A DNA stretch of 64,000 bases from Lysobacter arseniciresistens ZS79. Lineage in GTDB: Bacteria > Pseudomonadota > Gammaproteobacteria > Xanthomonadales > Xanthomonadaceae. A model generated the notes under the pieces. The model was not told where the DNA came from. It made no database searches and saw nothing but the letters and a program-made list of their open reading frames with translations. A program made the translations under genes and the position numbers. The stretch's first letter is position 1. The number at the start of each line of letters is the position of its first letter. The DNA is taken from assembly GCF_000768335.1 (NCBI RefSeq), contig NZ_AVPT01000006.1:1-64000 (forward strand), in the 5' to 3' direction. Positions 28,150 to 35,897 of the stretch are shown here, piece after piece.

Positions 28150-28854
28150 GTGCCCGACCTGTCCATCTTCCCGATCACCCGCCGCTGGCCGGCGCGCCAC
28201 CCCGAACGCATCCAGCTGTACTCGCTGGCGACGCCCAACGGGGTCAAGGCCTCGATCATGCTGGAGGAAACCGGGCTGGCCTATGAGCCGCACCGGGTCG
28301 ACATCACACAGGGCGAGAGCCACACGCCGGAGTTCCTCTCGCTCAACCCCAACGGCAAGATCCCCGCGATCATCGACCCCGACGGCCCGGGCGGCCGGCC
28401 GCTGGCACTGTTCGAGTCCGGCGCCATCCTGCTGTACCTGGCCGACAAGACCGGCCGCTTCATCCCCGCCGACCCGGCCGGCCGCTGGGAGGCGATCCAG
28501 TGGCTGTTCTTCCAGATGGCCTCGATCGGGCCGATGTTCGGCCAGGTCGGCTTCTTCCACCGCTACGCCGGCAAGGAGATCGAGGACCCGCGCCCGCGGC
28601 AGCGCTACGTCGACGAGAGCCGGCGCCTGCTCGGCGTGCTCGACGCGCGCCTCGACGGCCGCGACTGGCTGCTCGGCGACGACTACACCATCGCCGACAT
28701 CGCCACGCTGGGCTGGGTCGACAACCTGATCAACTTCTACGAGGCGCGCGAGCTGGTCGGCTACGACGACTTCGCCCACGTCGACGCCTGGCTGCAGCGC
28801 GGGCTGGCGCGGCCGGCGGTGCAGCGGGGGCTGAAGGTGCCGGCGGGGGAGTAG
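28150..28854 (+). CDS. Glutathione S-transferase family protein (YfcG/Ure2-like)
   Basis: A 234-residue GST of the nu/YfcG-YghU class. The N-terminal thioredoxin fold contains IQLYSLATPNGVKASIMLEE, where the Thr/Asn pair replaces the usual Tyr/Ser catalytic residue as in YfcG, and SLNPNGKIPAI with cis-Pro. ESGAILLYLADK is the glutathione-binding segment. The C-terminal helical domain includes GDDYTIADIATLGWV. YfcG-type enzymes have glutathione-dependent disulfide reductase activity. It stands alone before the toxin-antitoxin pair. Confidence 0.9.
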   Translation: MPDLSIFPITRRWPARHPERIQLYSLATPNGVKASIMLEETGLAYEPHRVDITQGESHTPEFLSLNPNGKIPAIIDPDGPGGRPLALFESGAILLYLADKTGRFIPADPAGRWEAIQWLFFQMASIGPMFGQVGFFHRYAGKEIEDPRPRQRYVDESRRLLGVLDARLDGRDWLLGDDYTIADIATLGWVDNLINFYEARELVGYDDFAHVDAWLQRGLARPAVQRGLKVPAGE

Positions 28855-28905
28855 GGCGGGAGTCGCTGACCGGCCCGGTTGGTTCGACGTCGGGTGCGTG
28901 CTACG

Positions 28906-28924
28906 GTTGCATCGCAAATGCAAC
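28906..28924. promoter_or_regulatory. Palindromic operator of the toxin-antitoxin operon
   Basis: GTTGCAT and ATGCAAC form a perfect inverted repeat around CGCAA, 16 bases before the antitoxin ATG. This is the usual place and shape for an autoregulatory site bound by an antitoxin or antitoxin-toxin complex. Confidence 0.65.
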
Positions 28925-28940
28925 GCAAAAGGTCCCGCCG

Positions 28941-29219
28941 ATGAAATCCGCCACCCTGCCATCGCTGCGCGTCGCCCCCGAGCTGCGCCAGGCCGCCGAA
29001 TCGGTGCTCCGCGAAGGCGAGAGCCTGTCCAGCTTCATGGAGCAGACCCTGCGCGATGAAGTGAACCGCCGCCGCATGCAGGCCGAATTCATCGCCCGTG
29101 GCCTCGCTGCGCGGGACGAGGCCAGGCGCACCGGCACGTACTACTCCGCCGATGAGGTCCACGCCGGGCTGCGCGACATGCTCACCGCCGCCGAGGCCAA
29201 AGCCGGGCGCGGCGCGTGA
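28941..29219 (+). CDS. Antitoxin, YlcI/YnfO-like
   Basis: A 92-residue protein: MKSATLPSLRVAPELRQAAE, then ESLSSFMEQTLRDEVNRR, a ribbon-helix-helix-like DNA-binding N-terminus, then a helical C-terminal tail (RDEARRTGTYYSADEVHAGL) of the kind that wraps a ParE/RelE toxin. Its stop overlaps the toxin start (GTGA), giving coupled translation. A palindromic site just upstream fits autoregulation. Confidence 0.83.
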   Translation: MKSATLPSLRVAPELRQAAESVLREGESLSSFMEQTLRDEVNRRRMQAEFIARGLAARDEARRTGTYYSADEVHAGLRDMLTAAEAKAGRGA

Positions 29220-29515
29220 CATGGCAGGTGCGTTACACGCCGTCCGCGCGCGACGACCTCGAGCGCCTGTACGGCTTTCTGCTTGAACACGACATCGCGG
29301 CGGCGCGCGGCGCGCTGACGGCCATCGGGAAGGGCGCGGAGCTGCTGCGGGAGTTTCCCTTCACCTGCCGCAAGATCGATCCCGACAACCCGCTGCTGCG
29401 CGAACTGCTGATGCCCTTCGGCAATGCCGGTTACGTGCTGCTGTATGAAATCGAGGACGAACGCACCGTCACCATCCTCGCCGTACGCCACCAGCGCGAA
29501 GACGATTACCACTGA
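29216..29515 (+). CDS. RelE/ParE-family toxin
   Basis: A 99-residue protein with a GTG start overlapping the antitoxin stop by four bases. MTWQVRYTPSARDDLERLYGFL is the canonical opening of the ParE/RelE fold, and the ending RTVTILAVRHQREDDY is the last strand of the same fold. ParE members poison DNA gyrase and RelE members cleave mRNA at the ribosome; sequence alone leaves this open, though the AVRHQRE ending favours the ParE-like side. The antitoxin should neutralise it. Confidence 0.88.
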   Translation: MTWQVRYTPSARDDLERLYGFLLEHDIAAARGALTAIGKGAELLREFPFTCRKIDPDNPLLRELLMPFGNAGYVLLYEIEDERTVTILAVRHQREDDYH

Positions 29516-29559
29516 GGGTGTTGCAGGCCCTCGCCGACGGGGTTCCGGGGGTGGTGATC

Positions 29560-29748
29560 GGGGTCGCCGACCTCGTCGACCGGGTCGCTGAGGTGGCGCG
29601 AGAGGTTCGCGACGTCCCGAACGGGGTCGCGGACCTCACGAGCGAGGTCCCGGACCTCGCGGATGATGTCCGCAACCCCGCGCGCGAGGTCCGGAACCTC
29701 GTGATTGATGTCCGGAACCTCATCGATGAGGTTCGGGACCTCGTGTTC
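29560..29748. repeat. Array of nine 21-bp palindromic repeats
   Basis: Nine degenerate 21-bp units start at 29560, 29581, 29602, 29623, 29644, 29665, 29686, 29707 and 29728. The 15-base core is palindromic, clearest at 29644-29658 (GAGGTCC, C, GGACCTC). Because 21 is a multiple of three, both strands carry heptad-periodic open frames (DLxxEVR on the plus strand, EVPDLxx on the minus strand). The array fills most of the 358 bases between the toxin gene and the PAAR gene. A plus-strand frame begins at GTG 29518, two bases past the toxin stop, and could code 119 residues; I do not call it a gene. Confidence 0.8.
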
Positions 29749-29873
29749 GCGGGAGATGGCTGCATGATCGCCACAGATGCCGGTTTCCTCTGCGGTATCG
29801 GGCCGCAGGGGTGGTTGAAGCCGTGCACGGCCAGGGGCGACACTGGCTCGCCAATTCACCCAGGAAGGGACGC

Positions 29874-31118
29874 ATGACAAGGATGTGGGCCGTGGTGGGC
29901 GACGCCACCAGCAGCGGCGGGCAGGTGGTGACCGGCTCGCCCTTCACCGATATCGACGGCAAGCCCGTCGCCCGGGTCAACGACAAGGCGACCTGCCCGA
30001 CGCACAAGGGCACGTTCCCGATCGTCGACGGCGACCCGACCACCATCATCGACGGCGAGGCCGTGGCCCTGCATGGCAGCTCGCTCGCCTGCGGCTGCAA
30101 GGTGCTGGCTGTGCAGCAGGTGCGGGTGTTTCTGGATGCGGGCGGTGGAGGTGGCGGGGGCCGTGGCGGCAGCGGCTGTTCCGGCGCATCGGGCGGCGCG
30201 AGTGGCGCAGCGGCCGGTGCATCTCCCACCGCTGCAGTTGACGCGAAGGCGGCTGCGACTACGGCTGTGACGACGGTGCCGGCGTTCGACGAGCAAATCC
30301 GCTTCGTCGGCCCGACCGGGGCACCGCTGTCCAACCTTGGCTACCGCCTGCACCTCGCCGACGGCTCGACCGCGGAAGGCGTCACCGATGCGGATGGGCG
30401 GACCGGGCGCGTCGCCACCGCGCAGGCGGTCGGCTTCGATTCCGCCGAACTGCTGCCGCCGACGGGCGCGCAGGATTGCTGCGCGGCCGCCGCGCTGCCG
30501 GCGCAGCGCGTCCCGGTTGCGTTGAACGGCGCCGCGACCAACGCCACGGCCGTCGGGTCTTCCACCCACGAGGTGGCCACCAAGGCCGAGGACCGCGGCC
30601 TGACCTCCGGCGAGGTCGCGATGCTGCGGCAGGTATTCGGGTCGTCGGTGGACTACAGCGCGGTGAAGCTGCACAACCACGGCTACTGGATGCTCTTCGG
30701 CTTCCAGCCGGACGACACGGCGACCGCGCCCAATGGCGAGATCTACTTGCCGGCGGAGCTGTTCAAGGCGGATTTCTCACTGGAGATGGACGTCCACAAG
30801 CGCCTGCTGGTCCACGAGATGACGCATGTCTGGCAGTACCAGCTGGGCTATCCGGTCAAGCGTGTACGGGCGCCACGCCCGCGGATGTCCTACGCGTACA
30901 CACTGGCTGTGGGACGGAAACTCCGCGACTACAACATGGAGGCACAAGGGAACATCCTGGCGGACTACTTTCTGGTGAAGTTCCGTAACGCCCAGAACGA
31001 GGTCTATGAAGCTCGCTACGCTCGATACCCGAACGTCCTCCCCCTTTACGAAAGTGTCCTCGCGCCGTTTATCGCCAACCCTGCGGAGACCACCAACCTG
31101 CCCCAGGTGACCGAATGA
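29874..31118 (+). CDS. PAAR-domain zinc metallopeptidase, probable T6SS effector
   Basis: A 414-residue protein. Residues about 8-88 are a PAAR domain (GDATSSGGQVVTGSPFTDIDG, DKATCPTHKG, LACGCKV), which forms the sharp tip on the VgrG spike of type VI secretion systems. Residues 89-130 are a Gly/Ala linker. A beta-sandwich-like part (FVGPTGAPLSNLGYRLHLADG, TDADGRTG) follows. The C-terminal toxin-like domain has LTSGEVAMLRQVFG and LLVHEMTHVWQYQ, a gluzincin HExxH (His314, His318), with YNMEAQGN supplying the likely third ligand, Glu357. Start 29874 follows GGAAGGGA. The next gene overlaps it by four bases. Confidence 0.85.
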   Translation: MTRMWAVVGDATSSGGQVVTGSPFTDIDGKPVARVNDKATCPTHKGTFPIVDGDPTTIIDGEAVALHGSSLACGCKVLAVQQVRVFLDAGGGGGGGRGGSGCSGASGGASGAAAGASPTAAVDAKAAATTAVTTVPAFDEQIRFVGPTGAPLSNLGYRLHLADGSTAEGVTDADGRTGRVATAQAVGFDSAELLPPTGAQDCCAAAALPAQRVPVALNGAATNATAVGSSTHEVATKAEDRGLTSGEVAMLRQVFGSSVDYSAVKLHNHGYWMLFGFQPDDTATAPNGEIYLPAELFKADFSLEMDVHKRLLVHEMTHVWQYQLGYPVKRVRAPRPRMSYAYTLAVGRKLRDYNMEAQGNILADYFLVKFRNAQNEVYEARYARYPNVLPLYESVLAPFIANPAETTNLPQVTE

Positions 31119-31663
31119 GAACCTGCAGTCTCCTTCTCTGTCTCGTCGTCCTGCCGACTACCGGCGGCTGCACCCAGCCTGCCGGGATGTATCAGCAAGC
31201 GCAGGTTCGCGTTGTCGATTCGCAGCTGTGTTTTGCAGTCGCCGACACTGACGAGGCCCGGCGTACGCCGCCGATGCTGACAGCGATATCGGTCGACCGG
31301 TTCACCGGCTCGGACTGGGAGTACGTCTGGCGCTGGATCACGCCGCTGGAGCCCGTGGTGACGTTGACCCCCGACGAGTGCATTCCGTTTGGCACCGCCC
31401 TGGTTGCGGGCGGATCCAACGAGCTCGTCGCCACGCTGCAGCCGGGAGAGCGCTACGGCGTGTCGATCAACTCGCAGATCGTGAATCCGGCATCGGGTGG
31501 GGATCCCACCGTCGGACGCATTTACAGCCGGCACTTCTGCTTGCAGTCGTCGGCGGGCGCAGGCCTGACCGTGGTCGAAGTGCCACGGGTCCGGGGTGAG
31601 TTGAAGTGGGAGGTGTGTGGGCCGCACGTTATGGGCGATTCGGGCGCTGCGAATGAAACGTAA
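31115..31663 (+). CDS. Periplasmic lipoprotein, putative T6SS immunity protein
   Basis: A 182-residue lipoprotein; signal MRTCSLLLCLVVLPTTGGC. The mature domain looks all-beta with VRVVDSQLCFAVADT, LTPDECIPFG and LQPGERYGVSIN, and four or more cysteines. The layout resembles the family annotated as putative T6SS immunity periplasmic lipoproteins. It overlaps the PAAR effector stop by ATGA, so the two are coupled. It most likely protects the periplasm from the metallopeptidase, though this is inference from order and secretion. Confidence 0.7.
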   Translation: MRTCSLLLCLVVLPTTGGCTQPAGMYQQAQVRVVDSQLCFAVADTDEARRTPPMLTAISVDRFTGSDWEYVWRWITPLEPVVTLTPDECIPFGTALVAGGSNELVATLQPGERYGVSINSQIVNPASGGDPTVGRIYSRHFCLQSSAGAGLTVVEVPRVRGELKWEVCGPHVMGDSGAANET

Positions 31664-31684
31664 GCCCTCTTTCGACGATTGCAG

Positions 31685-32056
31685 ATGATGCGTCCGGTCG
31701 TCCTGCTGTTTGTGCTCGGACTGGCGGCCTGCAGCACCCATGCCGCCGACCGCGATCCGCGCCTGACCTTGAAGCAGTGGGGGCTTGCGTACTGCATTGC
31801 AGAGCACGTCGAAGGCGGGGCGGGGCACGGCGGCGCGGCCATGGGCGGCTACTTCCAGCTGGGCAGTCACGAAAGCGAAGACGCTTACGCGAACGTTCGC
31901 CGGTTCTTCGACGACTGGGTGGAAAAGCGCCCAGCCGTGCCGAAGACGCCCGGTACCGACCTGTCGCTGATGACCTGCATCAACGCCTACGAGTCGGCAG
32001 AGTACGCGAGCGTGGTTCGTGAGCAGGACCGGTTTCTGCCGCCGTCGGTCGAGTGA
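31685..32056 (+). CDS. Secreted Tai4-like immunity protein
   Basis: A 123-residue protein with a lipoprotein-type signal (MMRPVVLLFVLGLAAC). The mature part, LTLKQWGLAYCIAEHV, YFQLG, FFDDWVEKRP and LSLMTCINAYESAEY, resembles the helical Tai4 family of T6SS amidase immunity proteins, with two conserved cysteines. Tai4 normally blocks the Tae4 amidase, which is not in this cassette; the protein may guard against incoming amidases or the family call may be wrong. ATG 31685 or 31688 can be the start. A terminator follows. Confidence 0.65.
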   Translation: MMRPVVLLFVLGLAACSTHAADRDPRLTLKQWGLAYCIAEHVEGGAGHGGAAMGGYFQLGSHESEDAYANVRRFFDDWVEKRPAVPKTPGTDLSLMTCINAYESAEYASVVREQDRFLPPSVE

Positions 32057-32095
32057 CTCCCAGCCGAGAGCTCTGCAGCGCGACACTCGCCCATG

Positions 32096-32123
32096 AAAAA
32101 GCCCGTCATCCGGCGGGCTTTTT
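32096..32123. terminator. Bidirectional terminator between PAAR cassette and htpG
   Basis: AAAAAGCCCG at 32096-32105 pairs with CGGGCTTTTT around a short loop. T tracts occur in both directions, so it can end both the immunity gene and the convergent htpG. Confidence 0.9.
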
Positions 32124-32147
32124 CCGTTACTTCCGTTGCCGCAACCC

Positions 32148-34064
32148 TCAGCCCAGTAACAACCGGTTCATCCGCTGCACAAACGCGGCGGGGTCGGGCA
32201 GGGTGGCGCCGGCGGCGATCTCGGCCTGCTCCAGCAGCAGGTTGGCGATGTCCTTCGCAGTCGCCTCGTCGGCCTCGGTCTGCACGCGCTGCACCAGCGG
32301 GTGCTGCGGGTTCACCTCCAGCGTCGGCTTGCTGTCGGGCAGGTCCTGGCCGGCCTCGCGCAGTAGGCGGGCGAAGTGCGGGGCCATGTCGTAGTCCGAC
32401 AGCGCGAGGCAGGACGGCGAGTCGGTCAGGCGGGCGGACACGCGCACCTCGCCGACGCGCTCGCCGAGCAGTTCCTTGAGCCGGGCGACCAGCGGTTCGG
32501 CGGCCTTCGCCGCTTCCTCGTGCTGCTGTTTCGCCGCCTCGTCCAGCGGCAGCTCGCCCTTGGCGACGCTCTGCAGCTTCTTGCCGTCGTACTCGTGCAG
32601 GTAGCCGAGCATCCATTCGTCGATGCGGTCGGACATCAGCAGCACTTCGATGTCGCGCGCCCTGAACGCCTCCAGCTGCGGGCTGCCGGCGGCGGCCGCG
32701 TGGGTTTCGGCGGTGACGTACCAGATGGTGTCCTGGCCCTCGGCCATGCGGGCGATGTAGTCATCGAGCGAGACCGTCTTCGCGGCGCCCTCGGCCTTCG
32801 TGGAGGCGAAGCGCAGCAACCTGGCGATGCGCTCGCGGTTGCCGGTGTCCTCGCCAATGCCTTCCTTCAGCGTGTTGCCGAAGGCCTTGATGAAGGTGTC
32901 GAACTTTTCCGGCTCGTTCTTCGCCAGCGACTCGATCATGTCGAGCACGCGCTTGGTGCAGCTGGCCTTGATCTTCTCCAGCTGGCGGTTCTGCTGCAGC
33001 AGCTCGCGGCTGACGTTGAGCGGGAGGTCGTCGGCGTCGACCACGCCGCGCACGAAGCGCAGGTAGTTGGGCAGCAGTTCCTCGGCGGCGTCCATCACGA
33101 ACACCCGCTTGATGTAGAGCTTCAGCCCCTTGCGCTCGTCGCGGCCACCCATCATCAGCTCGAACGGCGGTTGCGCCGGCAGGTACAGCAGGGTGGTGAA
33201 GCTCTGGTTGCCTTCGACGCGGTTGTGGCTCCACGCCAGCGGGTCGGCGAAGTCGTGGCCGAGCGACTTGTAGAAGCCCTGGTAGTCCTCGTCGGAGATC
33301 TCGGACTTGGCCTGGGTCCACAGCGCGGAGGCGGCGTTGATGGTGTCCCACTCGTCCTGGCCGGCGGGCTGGGTGTCCGTGGACTCGTCGGCGGCATCGG
33401 CGGCGTCGCTGTCCTTCGGCATCCGGATCGGGAAGGCGACGTGCTCGGAGTAGCGGTGGACCAGCGAGCGCAGCTTCCAGCCCGACAGGAACTCGTCCTC
33501 CTCCGGTTTGAGGTGCAGCACGACGGTGGTGCCGCGGCCCGGCAGCTCGACCTGCTCCAGCGTGTACTCGCCCTTGCCGTCGCTCTCCCACTTCACGCCC
33601 TCGCTGGCCGGCGCGTCGGCGCGGCGGGTCAGCACGGTCACCCGGTCGGCGACCACGAAGGCGGAGTAGAAGCCGACGCCGAACTGGCCGATCAGGCGGG
33701 TGTCGGCCTTTTTGTCCTGCGCCATCGCCTCCAGGTAGCGGCGGGTGCCGGAGCTGGCGATGGTGCCGATGTTGGCGACCACCTCGTGGCGGTTCATGCC
33801 GATGCCGTTGTCGGCGATGGTGATCGTGCGGGCCTTCTCGTCCCAGCTGACGTCGATGTGCAGCTCGCCGTCGCCGGCCAGCAGGGACGGGTTGGCCAGC
33901 GACTCGAAGCGCAGCTTGTCGCAGGCGTCGGAGGCGTTGGAGATCAGCTCGCGCAGGAAGATCTCCTTGTGCGAGTACAGCGAATGGGTCACCAGGTGCA
34001 GGACCTGGGCGACCTCGGCTTCGAACTGGCGGGTTTCGGGGGCGGTGTCGGGCTGGGTGCTCAT
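32148..34064 (-). CDS. htpG: Chaperone protein HtpG (Hsp90)
   Basis: A 638-residue cytoplasmic Hsp90. The N-terminal ATPase has FEAEVAQVLHLVTHSLYSHKEIFLRELISNASDACDKL, TIADNGIGM and IGQFGVGFYSAF, the Bergerat ATP-binding motifs. The middle domain contains LYIKRVFVMDAAEELLP and LNVSRELLQQNR, and the C-terminal dimerisation domain is complete. Start at 34064 agrees with the family (MSTQPDTAPETRQFEAE); the longer frame to 34577 is antisense to the MFS gene. A heat-shock promoter is expected but I cannot identify one with confidence. Confidence 0.97.
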   Translation of the reverse strand: MSTQPDTAPETRQFEAEVAQVLHLVTHSLYSHKEIFLRELISNASDACDKLRFESLANPSLLAGDGELHIDVSWDEKARTITIADNGIGMNRHEVVANIGTIASSGTRRYLEAMAQDKKADTRLIGQFGVGFYSAFVVADRVTVLTRRADAPASEGVKWESDGKGEYTLEQVELPGRGTTVVLHLKPEEDEFLSGWKLRSLVHRYSEHVAFPIRMPKDSDAADAADESTDTQPAGQDEWDTINAASALWTQAKSEISDEDYQGFYKSLGHDFADPLAWSHNRVEGNQSFTTLLYLPAQPPFELMMGGRDERKGLKLYIKRVFVMDAAEELLPNYLRFVRGVVDADDLPLNVSRELLQQNRQLEKIKASCTKRVLDMIESLAKNEPEKFDTFIKAFGNTLKEGIGEDTGNRERIARLLRFASTKAEGAAKTVSLDDYIARMAEGQDTIWYVTAETHAAAAGSPQLEAFRARDIEVLLMSDRIDEWMLGYLHEYDGKKLQSVAKGELPLDEAAKQQHEEAAKAAEPLVARLKELLGERVGEVRVSARLTDSPSCLALSDYDMAPHFARLLREAGQDLPDSKPTLEVNPQHPLVQRVQTEADEATAKDIANLLLEQAEIAAGATLPDPAAFVQRMNRLLLG

Positions 34065-34191
34065 GCTGTGATTTCCGTGTCGCGTGGAGCGGGTGAAGCC
34101 TGCAACATCGGGGCCGGATGGGCGGAAAACAACGGTCCGGCGGCGCGAACCGGCCGTTGCGGCAACGGGGCGCCGACGCGCGCCCGGTAGC

Positions 34192-35415
34192 ATGGCGCGC
34201 ATGGCGTCCCCCACTCCCTGGCGCGGCCGGCTGCTGGTGCTGGCCGGCATCGCGCTGGCCGCGTTCAACCTGCGCACCGCGATCACCTCGCTGACCCCGC
34301 TGCTGGAGATCGTCGGCGACGCGCTGCGCTTCGGTTCCACCGCCGCCGGCGTGCTGGGCATGCTGCCGACCGCGGCGTTCGCGGTGTTCGGGGTGGCGAC
34401 CCCGCCGATCGCGCACCGGCTCGGGCTGGAGCGCACGGTGGTGCTGGCGATGGCGCTGGCCGCGGCCGGCATGCTGGTGCGCGGCTTCGCCGGCGGCACG
34501 GCGGGGCTGATGGCCAGTTCGCTGCTGGCACTGGCCGGCATGGGCATGGGCAACGTGGTGCTGCCGCCGCTGGTCAAGCGCTACTTCTTCGACCGGGTCG
34601 GCGCGGTCAGCTCGGTCTACATCACCACCATGCAGCTGGGGACGATGGCGCCGGCGTTCGTCGCGGTGCCGCTGGCACTGGCGATGGGCTGGCGGGTGTC
34701 GCTGGCGGCGTGGGTGCTGCCGGCGGTGCTCGCCCTGCTGCCGTGGCTGTGGGTGCTGCGCGGCGGCCGCGAGCGGCTGGCGGCGATCGCGCCGGGTGGC
34801 GCCGCGGTGCTGCCGCGGGCGGTGCTGCCGGCCGGCGCGCACGTGTGGCGCTCGCCGCTGGCGTGGGCGATGGCGGCGCTGCTGGGCATGACCTCGCTGG
34901 TGACCTACGCGATGTTCACCTGGATCCCGCGCTGGATGACCGACGCCGGCCTCGACCCGGCCGCGGCCGGCGCGATGCTCGGCGTCTACACCGCCACCGG
35001 GCTGGCGACCTCGCTGGCGGTGCCGGTGCTGGCCGCGCCGGTGCGCTCGCCGTTCCTGCTGGTGCTGCCGATGCTGGCGCTGTACGTGGTCGGCTACACC
35101 GGCCTGCTGCTGGCGCCGGCGTCGCTGCCGGCGCTGTGGACCGGCCTGCTCGGCCTGGCCGGCGGCACCTTCCCGCTGGCGCTGACGCTGATCAACCTGC
35201 GCACGCGCACCGCGGCCGGTTCGGCGGCGCTGTCGGGCTTCATGCACTGGACCGGCTACGCGGTGGCCTGCGCCGGGCCGGTGGTGGTCGGCCAGCTGCG
35301 CGACGTCACCGGCGGCTGGCACTGGCCGGTCGCCTTCCTCGCGCTGTGCATCGGGGTGCTGGCGTGGGGCGCGTGGGCGTCGTCGCGGCCGCGGGTGCTG
35401 GAGGACAGCTGGTGA
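34192..35415 (+). CDS. MFS transporter, CynX/NimT family
   Basis: A protein of 407 residues (404 if ATG 34201 is used) with 12 hydrophobic segments. The opening LLVLAGIALAAFNLRTAITSLTPLLE is the hallmark of the CynX/NimT (cyanate/nitroimidazole) branch. The symmetrical second half starts near WRSPLAWAMAALLGMTSLVTYAMFTWIPRW. Substrate is unknown; relatives move cyanate, 2-nitroimidazole or act as drug exporters. It is divergent from htpG, with 127 bases between the starts. Confidence 0.88.
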   Translation: MARMASPTPWRGRLLVLAGIALAAFNLRTAITSLTPLLEIVGDALRFGSTAAGVLGMLPTAAFAVFGVATPPIAHRLGLERTVVLAMALAAAGMLVRGFAGGTAGLMASSLLALAGMGMGNVVLPPLVKRYFFDRVGAVSSVYITTMQLGTMAPAFVAVPLALAMGWRVSLAAWVLPAVLALLPWLWVLRGGRERLAAIAPGGAAVLPRAVLPAGAHVWRSPLAWAMAALLGMTSLVTYAMFTWIPRWMTDAGLDPAAAGAMLGVYTATGLATSLAVPVLAAPVRSPFLLVLPMLALYVVGYTGLLLAPASLPALWTGLLGLAGGTFPLALTLINLRTRTAAGSAALSGFMHWTGYAVACAGPVVVGQLRDVTGGWHWPVAFLALCIGVLAWGAWASSRPRVLEDSW

Positions 35416-35434
35416 CGCGACGGCCGGGCCGGGT

Positions 35435-35764
35435 TCAGTCGACGTGGTGCATCCACGCGCAGTCCAGCCCGTCCAGGCCGACGTGGACCAGCAGGCCGAT
35501 CGCCAGCAGCCGGGTGCGCCGGGGCAACAGCAGCAGCGCGTAGGCCGCGATCGCCGGTGCCCGGTGCAGCGGGTGGAAGCCGATGCTGCAGCGGTCCGGC
35601 ACGTAGACCGGGTCGGCCCACAGGTGGTCGATGTCGATCAGCCAGCCGGCCAGCATCCACAACCACGCGCGGCGCCAGCGGTCGCGGAAGAACACCCGTG
35701 CGATCGCCAGCGGCACCAGCGCGTGCAGCACGAGGTGGAAGACGGAGCGGAAATCCAGGTCCAA
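35435..35764 (-). CDS. DUF6122 family membrane protein
   Basis: A 109-residue integral membrane protein with three hydrophobic segments. Conserved polar residues in or near membranes are HLVLHALVP, GWLIDIDHLWADP, FHPLH and HVGLDGLDCAWMHH; together these look like a metal-binding His/Asp cluster similar to the LexA-binding/YdjM inner-membrane hydrolase group. It fits DUF6122; function unknown. It is convergent with the MFS gene. Confidence 0.75.
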   Translation of the reverse strand: MDLDFRSVFHLVLHALVPLAIARVFFRDRWRRAWLWMLAGWLIDIDHLWADPVYVPDRCSIGFHPLHRAPAIAAYALLLLPRRTRLLAIGLLVHVGLDGLDCAWMHHVD

Positions 35765-35897
35765 GGCGGGCGGCGGGCGGCGGGCAGGCCCCCGAGTCTA
35801 AAGGCGCCGGCCGCGCCCGGCCGCGGCTTGACGTGGATCAGCCGGTATTGATGCCGGCGGGGGTATCACTGGGGCGTCGCCGCCACAGGAGCCCCCG

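Noticed and set aside
29518-29877. GTG frame of 119 codons in the repeat array as a coiled-coil protein
   Set aside because: Both strands read equally well because the unit is palindromic; no independent sign of coding.
34065-34191. Heat-shock (sigma-32) promoter for htpG
   Set aside because: A CCCGAT-like -10 can be seen on the minus strand, but no convincing CTTGAA-like -35 at the correct spacing.
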